NCBI RefSeq assembly: GCF_001612615.1
Contig: NZ_BDAU01000019.1
Span: forward strand, 186,001 to 250,000
Direction of reading: 5' to 3'
DNA from: Nocardia amikacinitolerans NBRC 108937
GTDB lineage: Bacteria; Actinomycetota; Actinomycetes; Mycobacteriales; Mycobacteriaceae
Length of the DNA stretch: 64,000 bases
Shown: positions 1-8,385 of the stretch, piece after piece
Layout: every line of letters begins with the position of its first letter
Numbering within the stretch: the first letter of the stretch is position 1
Notes under the pieces: model-generated
Seen by the model: only the letters and a program-made list of their open reading frames with translations
Databases searched by the model: none
What the model was told of the DNA's origin: nothing
Position numbers and translations under genes: made by a program

Positions 1-1
1 A

Positions 2-121
2 GACTCAGCAGAGCCGTGGATCGATCGTGTATCGGAAATCGGGTTCGAGGACAAGACAACCCGCCGTCTGGCAACGCTGATCTCGGAACGGCGTAAGGAG
101 CTTCTGAAGCCCACACCGTAA
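2..121 (+). CDS. C-terminal fragment of an unrecognised protein
   Basis: The window opens inside a reading frame that gives 39 residues and ends with TAA at 119-121. The visible tail is charged, with a run of arginine, lysine and glutamate just before a Lys-Pro-Thr-Pro end, consistent with the last helix of a soluble protein. The 5' part lies outside the window, so no family can be assigned. It converges on the TY-Chap-like gene, whose stop lies 22 bases further on. Confidence 0.5.
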   Translation, partial: DSAEPWIDRVSEIGFEDKTTRRLATLISERRKELLKPTP

Positions 122-143
122 TTCACGCGGGGCTCGGTGGTGT

Positions 144-596
144 TCAGTTGTTCGTGCTGGGTTTCGAGATGAGGCCGAGGACGGTGAGGTCCAGGTCGCC
201 GGAGGCTTCGGTCCAACCCATGGCGCGCAGTTCGGTGGGTGCACCGACGCCGAGGGCGTGGTGCAGGCCGAGGGCGACGGAGCGGGCGAATTCGAGGAGC
301 ACGGTTTCGGCGAGCGGCCAGAAGAGGCTGCGTTGCCAGTTGTCGATCTCGCGGCGGGAAATCGGTTCCTGCCAACCGAGTTCGCGGAGCATGCGCTCGG
401 CGTCGGACGACATCGGCCGGTCGAGATAGCGATTGCCCGCGAGCTCGGCGGACAGCTTGATGTCGTACTGCACGAATTGGACGTAGCGGTTGCCGGGCGC
501 GGCGATGATCAGTGTCGCGCGCGAGGGCAGTTGGGCTAGGCAGCGGGCCAGTGCCTGCACGAATCGGTCCCAATCCGTGGTCACCGGCTCGCTCAT
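144..596 (-). CDS. TY-Chap-like (YbjN/secretion-chaperone-like) protein
   Basis: This is a 150-residue protein. I placed the start at the ATG at 594-596 because a GGGGGA ribosome-binding site sits just upstream; an in-frame ATG seven codons earlier lacks one. An N-terminal segment of alternating hydrophobic strands (roughly residues 20-60, with the Arg-Tyr-Val-Gln-Phe strand) is followed by a helical half containing a Trp-Gln-Arg-Ser-Leu-Phe-Trp stretch. The pattern resembles actinobacterial proteins annotated with a TY-Chap domain, a fold related to YbjN and type III secretion chaperones. The family call rests on pattern resemblance. A partner cannot be named from the neighbours. Confidence 0.6.
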   Translation of the reverse strand: MSEPVTTDWDRFVQALARCLAQLPSRATLIIAAPGNRYVQFVQYDIKLSAELAGNRYLDRPMSSDAERMLRELGWQEPISRREIDNWQRSLFWPLAETVLLEFARSVALGLHHALGVGAPTELRAMGWTEASGDLDLTVLGLISKPSTNN

Positions 597-777
597 CTTT
601 CCCCCGGTCGATCGCACTGGAGCCCGATCATACGCCGACCTGGCTCAGACACCAGAGTGAATCTTGGTGGCGCGATGGAAGGTTCGCGGGATTGATGCGG
701 TTCGGCGACAAGTCTCACCGCCGCGGCCGCCGAGCGGTCCCCCGCACCCCAGATTCCGGGGCTGGACGCAAGCCCAG

Positions 778-2448
778 GTGAGGCACGATAGTCCTCTGGT
801 GCGAGTGGGTTCTGTGGTGGCGCGGGTGGCGGCCGGGGTGGCGTTGATGCTCGGGATGGCGGTGCCCGCCGCGGCCGAACCGCCCGGTGCGCCGTTCACT
901 TGGTGGCAGACCTACCTGACCGCCCCGGACGGCACCCGCCTGCATGCCGACGTGCTGCGCCCGCCGGGGATCGCCGACGACGCCAAGACGCCGGTGCTGC
1001 TCACGGTGAGCCCGTACCGCTCGCACCTGGCCTACCTGACCCATCCGCTGCCGGAGGGCGGCCCGTCCGTCGAGAACCTGCCGGTCGAGCAGGCGCTGCG
1101 CGCGGGCTACACCTACGTGCTGGTGGATCTGCGCGGGTTCGGCGGCTCGAACGGTTGTCCGGACTACGGCGGGCCCGGCGAGCGCTCGGACGTGGTCACC
1201 GCGGTGGAATGGGCTGCCGCGCAACCGTGGTCGACGGGGCGGGTCGGCATGACCGGCACCTCGTACGAGGCGTGGACGGGCATGCTGGCGCTGGCGGCCA
1301 AGCCGAAAGGCCTTGCCGCGGTGGCCGCGTTCGCGCCGGTGGTCGACCCGTACTCGTACCTGTACATGCGCGGCGTCTCCTGGAAGTTCTCCGGAAAGCC
1401 GGTGACCGACAACGGTATCCGTCCCGCCGACCAGGTCGGGTTGGAGCATCTCGCGATCGCCTCGACCCCGGCGCACTGGGAAGACTCCCCCGAATACCAG
1501 GCCAACGCCGTGAGCATGCCGCCGGGCTGCGCCGAGCGCTACGTCGATCTCACCACCGACCACGACGCCGCCAACCCCGGATGGGTCGAGCGCGACCTGG
1601 TCGACGACTTGCGCGGCAACACCATTCCCCTGTTCGTGAGTCAGGGCTTCCTCGACGGCAACACGCGGGCGGATCGCGTCTTCGAGATGTGGCAGGGCCT
1701 CGGGCCCGGCGAACACCGCGCCTGGTTCGGCCAGTGGGGTCACACCGACTGCCACGAGAAGTGCGGCACACCGTTTTTCGACGCCGAGATCATGGCGTTC
1801 TTCGACCGGCACGTCGCTGGCAAGGACGTCGAGGTGCCCGGACCCCGGATCAGGGTCGGCCAGTTCGACGGCGGCTGGCGCTCCGAGACCGCCTGGCCGC
1901 CCGCCGATTCCGAGCGCGTCACCGTGCAGTTGCGGACCGGCACCTACACCGACCGCGGACTGCTGCCCGGCCGCGACCGCGAGATCTGGTCGGTATCACA
2001 ACCTTTGGCGGAACCGACGCACCTGTCGGGCGTGGCGACGGCGCGGCTCCAGCTCGCAGGTCCTGAGTCCGCCACGGTCACCGTCGAGCTCTACGACATC
2101 GCCCCCGACGGCCGCGCGACCATCATCACCCGCGGCATCGCCCCGGTCCGCCCGGACACCGACATCCGGCTGCTGGCTCAGGACTGGCCGCTGGCCGCGG
2201 GACACCGGCTCGGTGCGAAGATCACCGACGTGATCGACGACGTGTGGTCGCACGCGCCGAGCAATGCCGCCGTCACCGTGCATTCCGCACGCCTCGAACT
2301 GCCCGTGCCCACCGCGACGCGCAGCCCCGATCTCCCCGGCGGCACGCCCGACTGGCACGCCAGATGGCGGACGGAGAAGACCTTCCCCGTCGCACCGGAC
2401 ATCCTGAACAACCCGGCGACCGCCATCGACCTGCCCCGGGCACGGTGA
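778..2448 (+). CDS. Secreted CocE/NonD family hydrolase (X-Pro dipeptidyl-peptidase-like)
   Basis: The product has about 556 residues. The upstream in-frame stretch is Pro/Arg-rich and unlikely to be translated, so I chose the GTG at 778; a GTG at 799 is equally possible. Either gives an N-terminal signal peptide ending Val-Pro-Ala-Ala-Ala, so the enzyme is probably exported. The alpha/beta-hydrolase core shows the nucleophile motif Gly-Thr-Ser-Tyr-Glu-Ala-Trp (serine codon at 1261), an Asp in Gly-Phe-Leu-Asp-Gly-Asn and a His in Gly-Gln-Trp-Gly-His-Thr-Asp. A beta-sandwich C-terminal domain follows, as in CocE esterases and X-Pro dipeptidyl peptidases. The usual glycine two residues after Ser-Tyr is alanine here. 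Substrate unknown. Confidence 0.85.
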   Translation: MRHDSPLVRVGSVVARVAAGVALMLGMAVPAAAEPPGAPFTWWQTYLTAPDGTRLHADVLRPPGIADDAKTPVLLTVSPYRSHLAYLTHPLPEGGPSVENLPVEQALRAGYTYVLVDLRGFGGSNGCPDYGGPGERSDVVTAVEWAAAQPWSTGRVGMTGTSYEAWTGMLALAAKPKGLAAVAAFAPVVDPYSYLYMRGVSWKFSGKPVTDNGIRPADQVGLEHLAIASTPAHWEDSPEYQANAVSMPPGCAERYVDLTTDHDAANPGWVERDLVDDLRGNTIPLFVSQGFLDGNTRADRVFEMWQGLGPGEHRAWFGQWGHTDCHEKCGTPFFDAEIMAFFDRHVAGKDVEVPGPRIRVGQFDGGWRSETAWPPADSERVTVQLRTGTYTDRGLLPGRDREIWSVSQPLAEPTHLSGVATARLQLAGPESATVTVELYDIAPDGRATIITRGIAPVRPDTDIRLLAQDWPLAAGHRLGAKITDVIDDVWSHAPSNAAVTVHSARLELPVPTATRSPDLPGGTPDWHARWRTEKTFPVAPDILNNPATAIDLPRAR

Positions 2449-2532
2449 CCCCGCCCGTCCGACCGGTCGGTCTCCCGTCTCGCACCGAGTGTTGAAGAAT
2501 GCAGTGATGCTCACGAACCCCACCGGTGCCCG

Positions 2533-3909
2533 ATGACGCCGGAGACCACTCCCACCGACGTCGACGACCGCGTCGCCGAGCGGCTCGCCGCGGCCCTGCG
2601 CTGCGCCACGGTCTCCACCGAGGATCCGACCGGCGCCGCCGACGAAGCCTTCGAGCAGCTCGCCGCGCACTTGGAGCGCTCGTTCCCGCTGGTGCACGCC
2701 GAACTCGAGCTCCAATTGTTCGGCCACAGCAGGCTCTACCGCTGGCCGGGCACCGAGCCGGATCGGGTGTCCGCGATCCTGCTCGCCCACCAGGACGTGG
2801 TGCCGGTCGATGACGCGCGCCGCTGGACGCATCCGCCCTTCGACGGCGTGGTGGACGAGGAGTTCATCTGGGGTCGCGGCGCCATCGACGACAAGAGCAG
2901 GCTCATCGCCATCCTGGAGGCGGTGGAGGCCGCGCTGGCCGCGGGCCTGCGACCCCGGCACACCATCTACCTCGCGTTCGGGCACGACGAGGAGATCTTC
3001 GGCGACGAAGGCGCCGTCCGGATGGCGGAGCACCTGCGCCAAGCCGGGGTGCGGGCGGATCTGCTGTTGGACGAGGGCGGTGTGATCACCGAGGGCGTCG
3101 CCGACGGCGTGGACCGTCCGGTGGCGTCGATCATGCTGGGCGAGAAGGGCTATGCCACCGTGCGGCTGCGGGTCCAGGAGACCGGCGGGCATTCCTCGAT
3201 GCCGGGCAGGCAGACCGCCGTCGGCCGGATCGCCAGGGCTGTCGGTCGGGTGCAGGACCATCCGATGCCGTTGCGGCTGACGCCGGTGATTGCCGACATG
3301 CTGTCGCGCCTGCGCGCGGCGATGCCGGAGACGCGCAGGCGGCTGCTCGGCATCGCCGGGCTCGCGGGACCGATGATCACCCGGATCATGGCCGCACGCC
3401 CGCAGACCGAGGCGCTGGTGCGCACCACCACAGCACCGACCGTGATCAGCGGCGGTGTGAAGGCGAACGTGCTGCCCCAGCGCGCCGAGGCGCTCGTCAA
3501 CTTCCGCATCCTGCCCGGCGATTCGGTGGCCGGGGTACTCGCGCACTGCCGCAAGGTGATTCGCGATCCCGGTGTGCAGCTGGAGCTGGTCGGGATGTCG
3601 TCGGAACCCTCGCGGACCACCGCGCCGGGCCCCGCGTTCGAGTTGATCGCCCGGCTCGCCGAGCACATCGTTCCCGGCGTCGCGGTCACGACCGGCCTGG
3701 TGCCCGGCGCCACCGACTCGCGCCACTACGACGACCTCGCCGCCACCCGGTGCAACTTCGCGCCTATCGTGCTGACCCAGGCCGACCTGGCGACAATCCA
3801 CGGAACGGACGAGCGCATCTCCCGGGTGAACTACGCTCGGCTCATCGAGTTCAATCGACGGCTGATCGAGGAACTCGCGCACGGATCGACCCGAGAGGAG
3901 CGCAGGTGA
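2533..3909 (+). CDS. M20 family metallopeptidase (PM20D1/carboxypeptidase-like)
   Basis: This 458-residue protein is a dinuclear-zinc M20 hydrolase. Visible metal-site motifs are His-Gln-Asp-Val-Val-Pro (about residue 86), Gly-Arg-Gly-Ala-Ile-Asp-Asp-Lys (about 117) and Gly-His-Asp-Glu-Glu-Ile-Phe-Gly (about 152). A His near the C-terminus lies in Asp-Ser-Arg-His-Tyr. A dimerisation domain separates the two halves. The spacing resembles carboxypeptidase S/PM20D1 members, which cleave N-acyl amino acids or peptides; the substrate here is unknown. There is no signal peptide, so it is probably cytoplasmic. Its stop overlaps the GTG start of the lipase gene by four bases, so the two are translationally coupled. 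Confidence 0.88.
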   Translation: MTPETTPTDVDDRVAERLAAALRCATVSTEDPTGAADEAFEQLAAHLERSFPLVHAELELQLFGHSRLYRWPGTEPDRVSAILLAHQDVVPVDDARRWTHPPFDGVVDEEFIWGRGAIDDKSRLIAILEAVEAALAAGLRPRHTIYLAFGHDEEIFGDEGAVRMAEHLRQAGVRADLLLDEGGVITEGVADGVDRPVASIMLGEKGYATVRLRVQETGGHSSMPGRQTAVGRIARAVGRVQDHPMPLRLTPVIADMLSRLRAAMPETRRRLLGIAGLAGPMITRIMAARPQTEALVRTTTAPTVISGGVKANVLPQRAEALVNFRILPGDSVAGVLAHCRKVIRDPGVQLELVGMSSEPSRTTAPGPAFELIARLAEHIVPGVAVTTGLVPGATDSRHYDDLAATRCNFAPIVLTQADLATIHGTDERISRVNYARLIEFNRRLIEELAHGSTREERR

Positions 3910-4745
3910 CCCGCACCGAGGATGGCGATTTCGAGGGCACTGGCAGCCGGATCGCTTGGCGCGCTTGGCTTCCCGAGACCACGACCAAGGCGGTGATCGT
4001 GCTGGTGCACGGCATCGCCGAGCATTCCGGCCGGTACGCCCACGTCGGGAAGCGGTTGGCCGAAGCGGGTTTCGCGGTCTACGCGCTCGATCACCTCGGC
4101 CACGGCAAGTCGGCGGGCAGCAAGGCGAACATCGGCTCGATGGAGGGCTCCGCCGACAACGTCGAGGGCATGCTCGACATCGCCGCCCGCGAACACCCCG
4201 GCGTGCCGAAGTTCCTGCTCGCGCACTCGATGGGCAGCCTGATCGTGCTCTACCTGGCCACGCGCGCGCCGATCGACGTGGCGGGTATCGTGCTCTCCGC
4301 GCCGCCGCTCGACATCGAGGTCGGCAACCCGGTGCAGCGACTACTGGCTCCGGTGCTGTCCAAGCTGACGCCGAATCTCGGTGTGCTGAAACTGGATTCG
4401 TCGATGATCAGCCGCGACCCCGCGGTGGTCGCGGCCTACGACGCCGACCCGCTGGTCTACCGCGGCAAGCTGCCCGCGCGCACCGGCACCGAGATTTTGA
4501 ACGCGACCGCAACGGTCAAGCAGCGGCTGGACAAGCTCACCGTTCCGCTGCTGGTGATGCACGGCACCGCGGACGCTCTCGCCGCGCCGTCCAGCTCGGA
4601 TCTGATCGAACGCGACGCGGGGTCGAAAGACCTGACCGTCATCCGCTACGAGGGGCTCTACCACGAGATCTTCAACGAGCCGGAGCAAGATCGGGTGCTG
4701 ATCGATGTGGTGGCATGGCTGGAGGCGCACGTTACCCAGCCGTAA
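3906..4745 (+). CDS. Monoacylglycerol lipase
   Basis: The 279-residue alpha/beta-hydrolase starts at a GTG overlapping the preceding stop, with an AGGAG site upstream. The oxyanion segment His-Gly-Ile-Ala-Glu-His-Ser lies at 35-41, the nucleophile Ser108 in Ala-His-Ser-Met-Gly-Ser, Asp223 in Gly-Thr-Ala-Asp and His253 in Leu-Tyr-His-Glu. A lid region sits between about residues 140 and 190. Length and motif spacing match the monoacylglycerol lipase that I recall as M. tuberculosis Rv0183 (279 residues). It would release fatty acids from monoacylglycerols. Coupling to the M20 gene suggests joint turnover of acylated compounds, but that is inference. Confidence 0.88.
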   Translation: MTRTEDGDFEGTGSRIAWRAWLPETTTKAVIVLVHGIAEHSGRYAHVGKRLAEAGFAVYALDHLGHGKSAGSKANIGSMEGSADNVEGMLDIAAREHPGVPKFLLAHSMGSLIVLYLATRAPIDVAGIVLSAPPLDIEVGNPVQRLLAPVLSKLTPNLGVLKLDSSMISRDPAVVAAYDADPLVYRGKLPARTGTEILNATATVKQRLDKLTVPLLVMHGTADALAAPSSSDLIERDAGSKDLTVIRYEGLYHEIFNEPEQDRVLIDVVAWLEAHVTQP

Positions 4746-4754
4746 GATCCGGTC

Positions 4755-5222
4755 ATGGGAACCACACCGAACGGATCCGTCGCGTTCGTCCGCGCCACCT
4801 GGCACAGCTCGATCGTCGGCAAGGCCCTGGAGGGCTTCACCACCGAGTACACCGACCTCGGCTTCGACCCGGCCACCATCGATGTCTTCGAGGTGCCCGG
4901 CGCGTTCGAGATCCCGCTGCACGCCAAGCGACTCGCCAAGACGGGCAAGTACTCGGCGATCGTGGCCGCCGCGCTGGTGGTCGACGGCGGCATCTACCGG
5001 CACGACTTCGTGGCCTCGGCCGTGATCGACGGGCTGATGCGGGTGCAGCTGGACACCGACGTGCCGGTCTTCTCGGTGGTGCTCACCCCGCACCACTTCC
5101 ACGAGCACAGCGAGCACGTCGACTACTTCACCGGCCACTTCGTGACCAAGGGCGCCGAGGCCGCCCGCGCACTGGCGACCACGCTCAGCTCGCTGCGCTC
5201 GCTGCCCGCCACGGCCGGTTAG
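4755..5222 (+). CDS. ribH: 6,7-dimethyl-8-ribityllumazine synthase (RibH2-like)
   Basis: The 155-residue protein catalyses the penultimate riboflavin step, condensing an aminouracil with dihydroxybutanone phosphate. The Val-Pro-Gly-Ala-Phe-Glu-Ile-Pro substrate loop lies at about 46-53, and a His residue of the catalytic region sits in Tyr-Arg-His-Asp-Phe-Val. The phrase Ala-Leu-Val-Val-Asp-Gly-Gly-Ile-Tyr-Arg-His is the variant I associate with the decameric RibH2 type of Brucella and Rhizobiales, not the housekeeping RibH of a rib operon. No other riboflavin gene and no FMN riboswitch is visible nearby, so this is probably a second, dispersed copy. It starts nine bases after the lipase stop. 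Confidence 0.85.
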   Translation: MGTTPNGSVAFVRATWHSSIVGKALEGFTTEYTDLGFDPATIDVFEVPGAFEIPLHAKRLAKTGKYSAIVAAALVVDGGIYRHDFVASAVIDGLMRVQLDTDVPVFSVVLTPHHFHEHSEHVDYFTGHFVTKGAEAARALATTLSSLRSLPATAG

Positions 5223-5240
5223 GTCCGGCCGCGGCGGACC
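5222..5240. terminator. Small hairpin between convergent genes
   Basis: GGTCCG at 5222-5227 pairs with CGGACC at 5235-5240 across a seven-base loop, in the 21-base gap between the lumazine synthase stop and the peptidase stop. There is no T-run on either strand. It may act as a weak bidirectional terminator. Confidence 0.3.
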
Positions 5241-5243
5241 GGC

Positions 5244-6698
5244 TCACTTGAACTTGGTCATGCAGGCCTGCTCGCCGTCGAGCACGCCGGTGCGGAACGC
5301 CTCGAGCCGCTGGTAGCCGCTCTTGACGACCTTGCCGTCCACGTCCGCGGCGGCGAGCCCGTCGGCGAGCAGGCCGGAGACCGCCTCGTCGAGGTCGTTC
5401 GCAGACAGGCGCGGATCACTGGTCGGCTCGCTCAGCTTGGTGGTGAACGCGCCGCTGAGGCAGGCGGTGCGCAGGCCAGCGGTCTCCGCGCCGGTCAGCG
5501 AGAGCTTGCGATCCTGCTGGACGGCGAGCATGTAGCGGGAGACGAACACCACGAAGGCGTTGTAATCGCCCTGCACGACAGCCGACAACGGCTCGTCGTC
5601 ACCGTCGAGCGGACCGCCGCGCTCGGCCAGTTCCGGAATATCGGTGCCGATCTTGTTCGAGCTCGGGCAGTACGACACCGGTTCGGTGGTGGTGACCTTC
5701 GAGCAGTTGCGCACCACACCGGTGTAGTCGAACTGCGGCGCGTCGGCGATCGGGAAGTTCTTCAGCAGCGCCTGGCTCACGCTGGTCAGCGAGGCCTGGT
5801 CGACCGGGAGCTGCTGGCTCTCCTCGTCGTCCACCTCGAAGGTCACCGGCAGACCGCCGCGGCGCTGCTCGATCTCTTTCCTGTCGATCCTCTTGCACGC
5901 CTCCGCGCCGTCGGTGTAGCCGAGCTGCACGGCGGTCACCCGCTCGAACGCCGAACCGTGCACGTTGTCGGGGTCGCTGGGATCGGTGTCGCGCACGGCG
6001 ATGGTTGCGCCGAGCACGCCGTCCAATCCGTCGGTCATGTTCATGGTGAAGTGCGGCGAGTCGCCCTCGGCGACGTGCCGCAGGAACACACCGGCCAGGC
6101 AGTCGGCCTGCTGCTCCTTGACCAGCCCGCCGGTGAACAGCCCGGCGATCTTGGCCTGCCCCTGGATGGCGTGGCCGTACTCGTGCGCGAGCACCATCAC
6201 CACCGACATCGGACCGTACTTGTCCTCCAGCAGCGGCAGCAGCACCCTGCGGTCCCAGCCGATGGTGTGGTCGAGCCCGCAGTAGGCGGCGTTGACCAGC
6301 TTGTGGGTGTCGGTCTTGCAGAACTTCACCGACTGCTCTTTGGGTGCGCGCGCGTCCCAGGAGATGTACTTGTTCACCGGCTCGAAGGTGCCGGGAAAAG
6401 TCTTGGCGTACTCGGCTTTCCAGAACTCCTCGATGTCGGCGATGGCATTGAGGGCGAGCTGGTCGACCGGTCCGCCGTCGCCGTTCTCCGCGGTCAACGT
6501 CGTGTCGGGGACGCCGGGACGCGGACCGCTCGGGCCGGTGTTGCTTGCCGCGCCTGCCAGCATCCACGGGTTGTTCGGATCGGTGGCGGCGGCGTTCTCC
6601 GAGCTCGTCGTTGTCTGCGAACTCGCGCAGCCCGCGAGCGTCGCGCCCACCGCCACCAGCACCGCGATAGCCGCGAACCGCAGCCGTTTGGTCCTCAT
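5244..6698 (-). CDS. Lipoprotein neutral zinc metallopeptidase
   Basis: The product has 484 residues. The start at 6698 has a strong GGAGGAAG site and gives a lipoprotein signal with lipobox Leu-Ala-Gly-Cys (Cys24). A low-complexity Ser/Thr/Ala linker follows. The metal motif His172-Glu-Tyr-Gly-His176 sits after Val-Val-Met-Val-Leu-Ala, and Glu-Gln-Gln-Ala-Asp about 25 residues later could supply the third ligand. This fits the putative neutral zinc metallopeptidase family (YpfJ-like), anchored outside the membrane. The C-terminal 200 residues contain several cysteines and no recognised domain. Its substrate is unknown. Confidence 0.8.
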   Translation of the reverse strand: MRTKRLRFAAIAVLVAVGATLAGCASSQTTTSSENAAATDPNNPWMLAGAASNTGPSGPRPGVPDTTLTAENGDGGPVDQLALNAIADIEEFWKAEYAKTFPGTFEPVNKYISWDARAPKEQSVKFCKTDTHKLVNAAYCGLDHTIGWDRRVLLPLLEDKYGPMSVVMVLAHEYGHAIQGQAKIAGLFTGGLVKEQQADCLAGVFLRHVAEGDSPHFTMNMTDGLDGVLGATIAVRDTDPSDPDNVHGSAFERVTAVQLGYTDGAEACKRIDRKEIEQRRGGLPVTFEVDDEESQQLPVDQASLTSVSQALLKNFPIADAPQFDYTGVVRNCSKVTTTEPVSYCPSSNKIGTDIPELAERGGPLDGDDEPLSAVVQGDYNAFVVFVSRYMLAVQQDRKLSLTGAETAGLRTACLSGAFTTKLSEPTSDPRLSANDLDEAVSGLLADGLAAADVDGKVVKSGYQRLEAFRTGVLDGEQACMTKFK

Positions 6699-6876
6699 CA
6701 GGTCTTCCTCCCCGGTCCCGCGCGGGCACCCGCCCGCGCCGCCGCCGGACGGTGGTCTACCCACACCGCCGGTCGAGCGTTCACATGGTAATCGCTGACT
6801 CTCGTTCGCGCGTATCGCCTTGCGCGCCCTGAACTCACGCGTGCCCCGCACCCTCGAGGCGCGAACTCGTGCGTCG

Positions 6877-6939
6877 CCACACACCTTGTACACGCCGCAC
6901 ACAGGCGGTGCTTATGTGCGGCGTGCAGACGGTGTGTGG
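6877..6939 (-). terminator. Long two-part hairpin downstream of the endonuclease-fold gene
   Basis: CACGCCGCACA at 6891-6901 is perfectly complementary to 6915-6925. An outer nine-base arm, CCACACACC at 6877-6885, is complementary to 6931-6939. Five unpaired bases per side separate the two stems, and the apical loop is 13 bases. It lies 18 bases beyond the stop of the minus-strand gene at 6958. There is no T-run after it, so it is an L-shaped or Rho-assisted terminator candidate, or an mRNA 3' stabiliser. Confidence 0.5.
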
Positions 6940-6957
6940 GAACAGCTGCTCGGGTGT

Positions 6958-7899
6958 TCAGGCATCGAGGCGCAGCACCGCGAAGACCGCGCGGTGGTCC
7001 GATCCGGGGATCGAGAGGCTTTCCATTTCCTCGGCGGTGCCGCCCGCGACGAGGATGTGGTCTATTCCGATCACCGGTCCCCAAGCCCGGTCGGTGGGAT
7101 AGGTGGGCAGCGGACCCGCGCCCGCGAGGTCGGCGGCGGAATCGAACCGGCCGCGCACCAGGTCGCGGAAGGCCGAATGATCCCGTGTCGCATTGAAATC
7201 CGCGCCGACGACGGCCGGACCGGTTTGGGCGTCGAGGATTTCGCGGACGCGGCGCATCTCCGCGCTCCACGCCGCGAAGTCCAGCGGCGGCGGCATCGGG
7301 TGGAAGGCGTAGACGGCGACGGGGCCGCGCTGCGGGTGCTCCATGATCGCCGAGAGGTTGTTCATGACGAAGCCGTCGTATTTCCTGGTGTCGCGCAATG
7401 GGTATCGGCTGAAGATGCCGGTGCCCGCGCCCCATTTCCCGGGTTCCAGGTAGTGGTACGGGAGATCACCGGCCAGTTCGGTGGTCAGCCGCGCGGCCGA
7501 TTCCGGTGTCAGCTCCTCGAGGGTGAGCACGTCGACGCGGCGCTCGCGCACCTCACGCACCACCACGGGCAGGTCGGCGCCACCGAACAGCAGATTCGAC
7601 TGGAGCAGTCGAATCTCCGGTCCGCTGGCCGCTCGCCCGTCTGGCACGAAGAGCGGCAGCTGCGTCCACAACACCCCCACCACGACGACACCCGCGGCGG
7701 CCGCGCTGCGCCACCCGCGCGCCACGACGAACAGCAGCAGTCCCACGATCGCGCCGAGCATCAGATACGACGCCCCGGAGGCGACCAGCACCGGCAACCG
7801 CCGCTGCCAACTGCTGAAGTACAAGACGATGCCCACGAGTCCGACGACGAGGGCGCACCACCCGAGACCGAGCAGCACCCGGTTCACCCATACACGCAT
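6958..7899 (-). CDS. Membrane-anchored endonuclease/exonuclease/phosphatase-fold protein
   Basis: The 313-residue protein begins at the ATG at 7899, which directly leads into the first membrane segment; earlier in-frame ATGs give an arginine-rich extension. Three hydrophobic helices occupy about residues 5-95. The catalytic domain follows, with Gln-Ser-Asn-Leu (about 122), Leu-Glu-Glu-Leu-Thr (metal-binding Glu), Gly-Ala-Asp-Phe-Asn-Ala-Thr and Gly-Ser-Asp-His-Arg-Ala near the end. These are the DNase I-like core motifs. Family members cleave phosphodiesters in nucleic acids or phospholipid headgroups; the substrate here is not identifiable. Confidence 0.82.
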   Translation of the reverse strand: MRVWVNRVLLGLGWCALVVGLVGIVLYFSSWQRRLPVLVASGASYLMLGAIVGLLLFVVARGWRSAAAAGVVVVGVLWTQLPLFVPDGRAASGPEIRLLQSNLLFGGADLPVVVREVRERRVDVLTLEELTPESAARLTTELAGDLPYHYLEPGKWGAGTGIFSRYPLRDTRKYDGFVMNNLSAIMEHPQRGPVAVYAFHPMPPPLDFAAWSAEMRRVREILDAQTGPAVVGADFNATRDHSAFRDLVRGRFDSAADLAGAGPLPTYPTDRAWGPVIGIDHILVAGGTAEEMESLSIPGSDHRAVFAVLRLDA

Positions 7900-8009
7900 G
7901 CGATCGACCCTAAGCGGGTTTTCCTGGAGAAACCTTTCGCGCCGCATAACGCCACAGGATCCGCACACTTCCTACACTTGGCGGCAGATTCCGCGGAAAG
8001 GGGCTGGAG

Positions 8010-8282
8010 ATGTACGTCGAAGAATTCACGGCCGTCGGGCCGCTGTCCGCCGACGAAGCCCAGGAACTCGCGGACATCGCGGGCCGCTACACCTCACGCA
8101 TCACCGTCAGCTGCGGCGGGCGCGACGTGCACGCGCTGGTCCTGCCGGCGGCGTGGGACGAGCTGCCGATGAAGGCGGGCAGCCGGGTGACGGTGACCGT
8201 CGAGGGCGGACGGCAGGGACCGGAGGAGGATCGGAAAGCGCTGCGCGATTTCGTCTGCCACATGCAGCACGTCGGCGACTGA
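8010..8282 (+). CDS. HPr-fold protein lacking the phospho-histidine
   Basis: This 90-residue protein starts at an ATG with AAAGGGG upstream. Its layout follows HPr: a first strand, a helix at about 13-27, the strand Ser-Arg-Ile-Thr-Val-Ser-Cys-Gly-Gly-Arg, a short helix region, then Lys-Ala-Gly-Ser-Arg-Val-Thr-Val-Thr-Val-Glu-Gly and a final helix. In true HPr the active histidine sits at the start of helix 1 (Leu-His-x-Arg-Pro-Ala). Here the same place reads Gly-Pro-Leu-Ser-Ala-Asp-Glu-Ala, with no His or Arg, so it should not act as a phosphocarrier. No PTS gene is nearby. The family assignment is from my own alignment by eye. Confidence 0.65.
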   Translation: MYVEEFTAVGPLSADEAQELADIAGRYTSRITVSCGGRDVHALVLPAAWDELPMKAGSRVTVTVEGGRQGPEEDRKALRDFVCHMQHVGD

Positions 8283-8385
8283 CGATCGCCTATCCCTTCC
8301 TCGCGCCTCTGGGAGGTCGCCGAGCACGCCGCACCCGGTGCCGACAGTGCGGCCGCCGTCGCGCGATGGCGAACGCTCGCGGGTC

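Noticed and set aside
4700..4760. FMN riboswitch before the lumazine synthase
   Set aside because: Only nine bases separate it from the lipase gene, too short for a riboswitch, and no conserved aptamer bases are visible.
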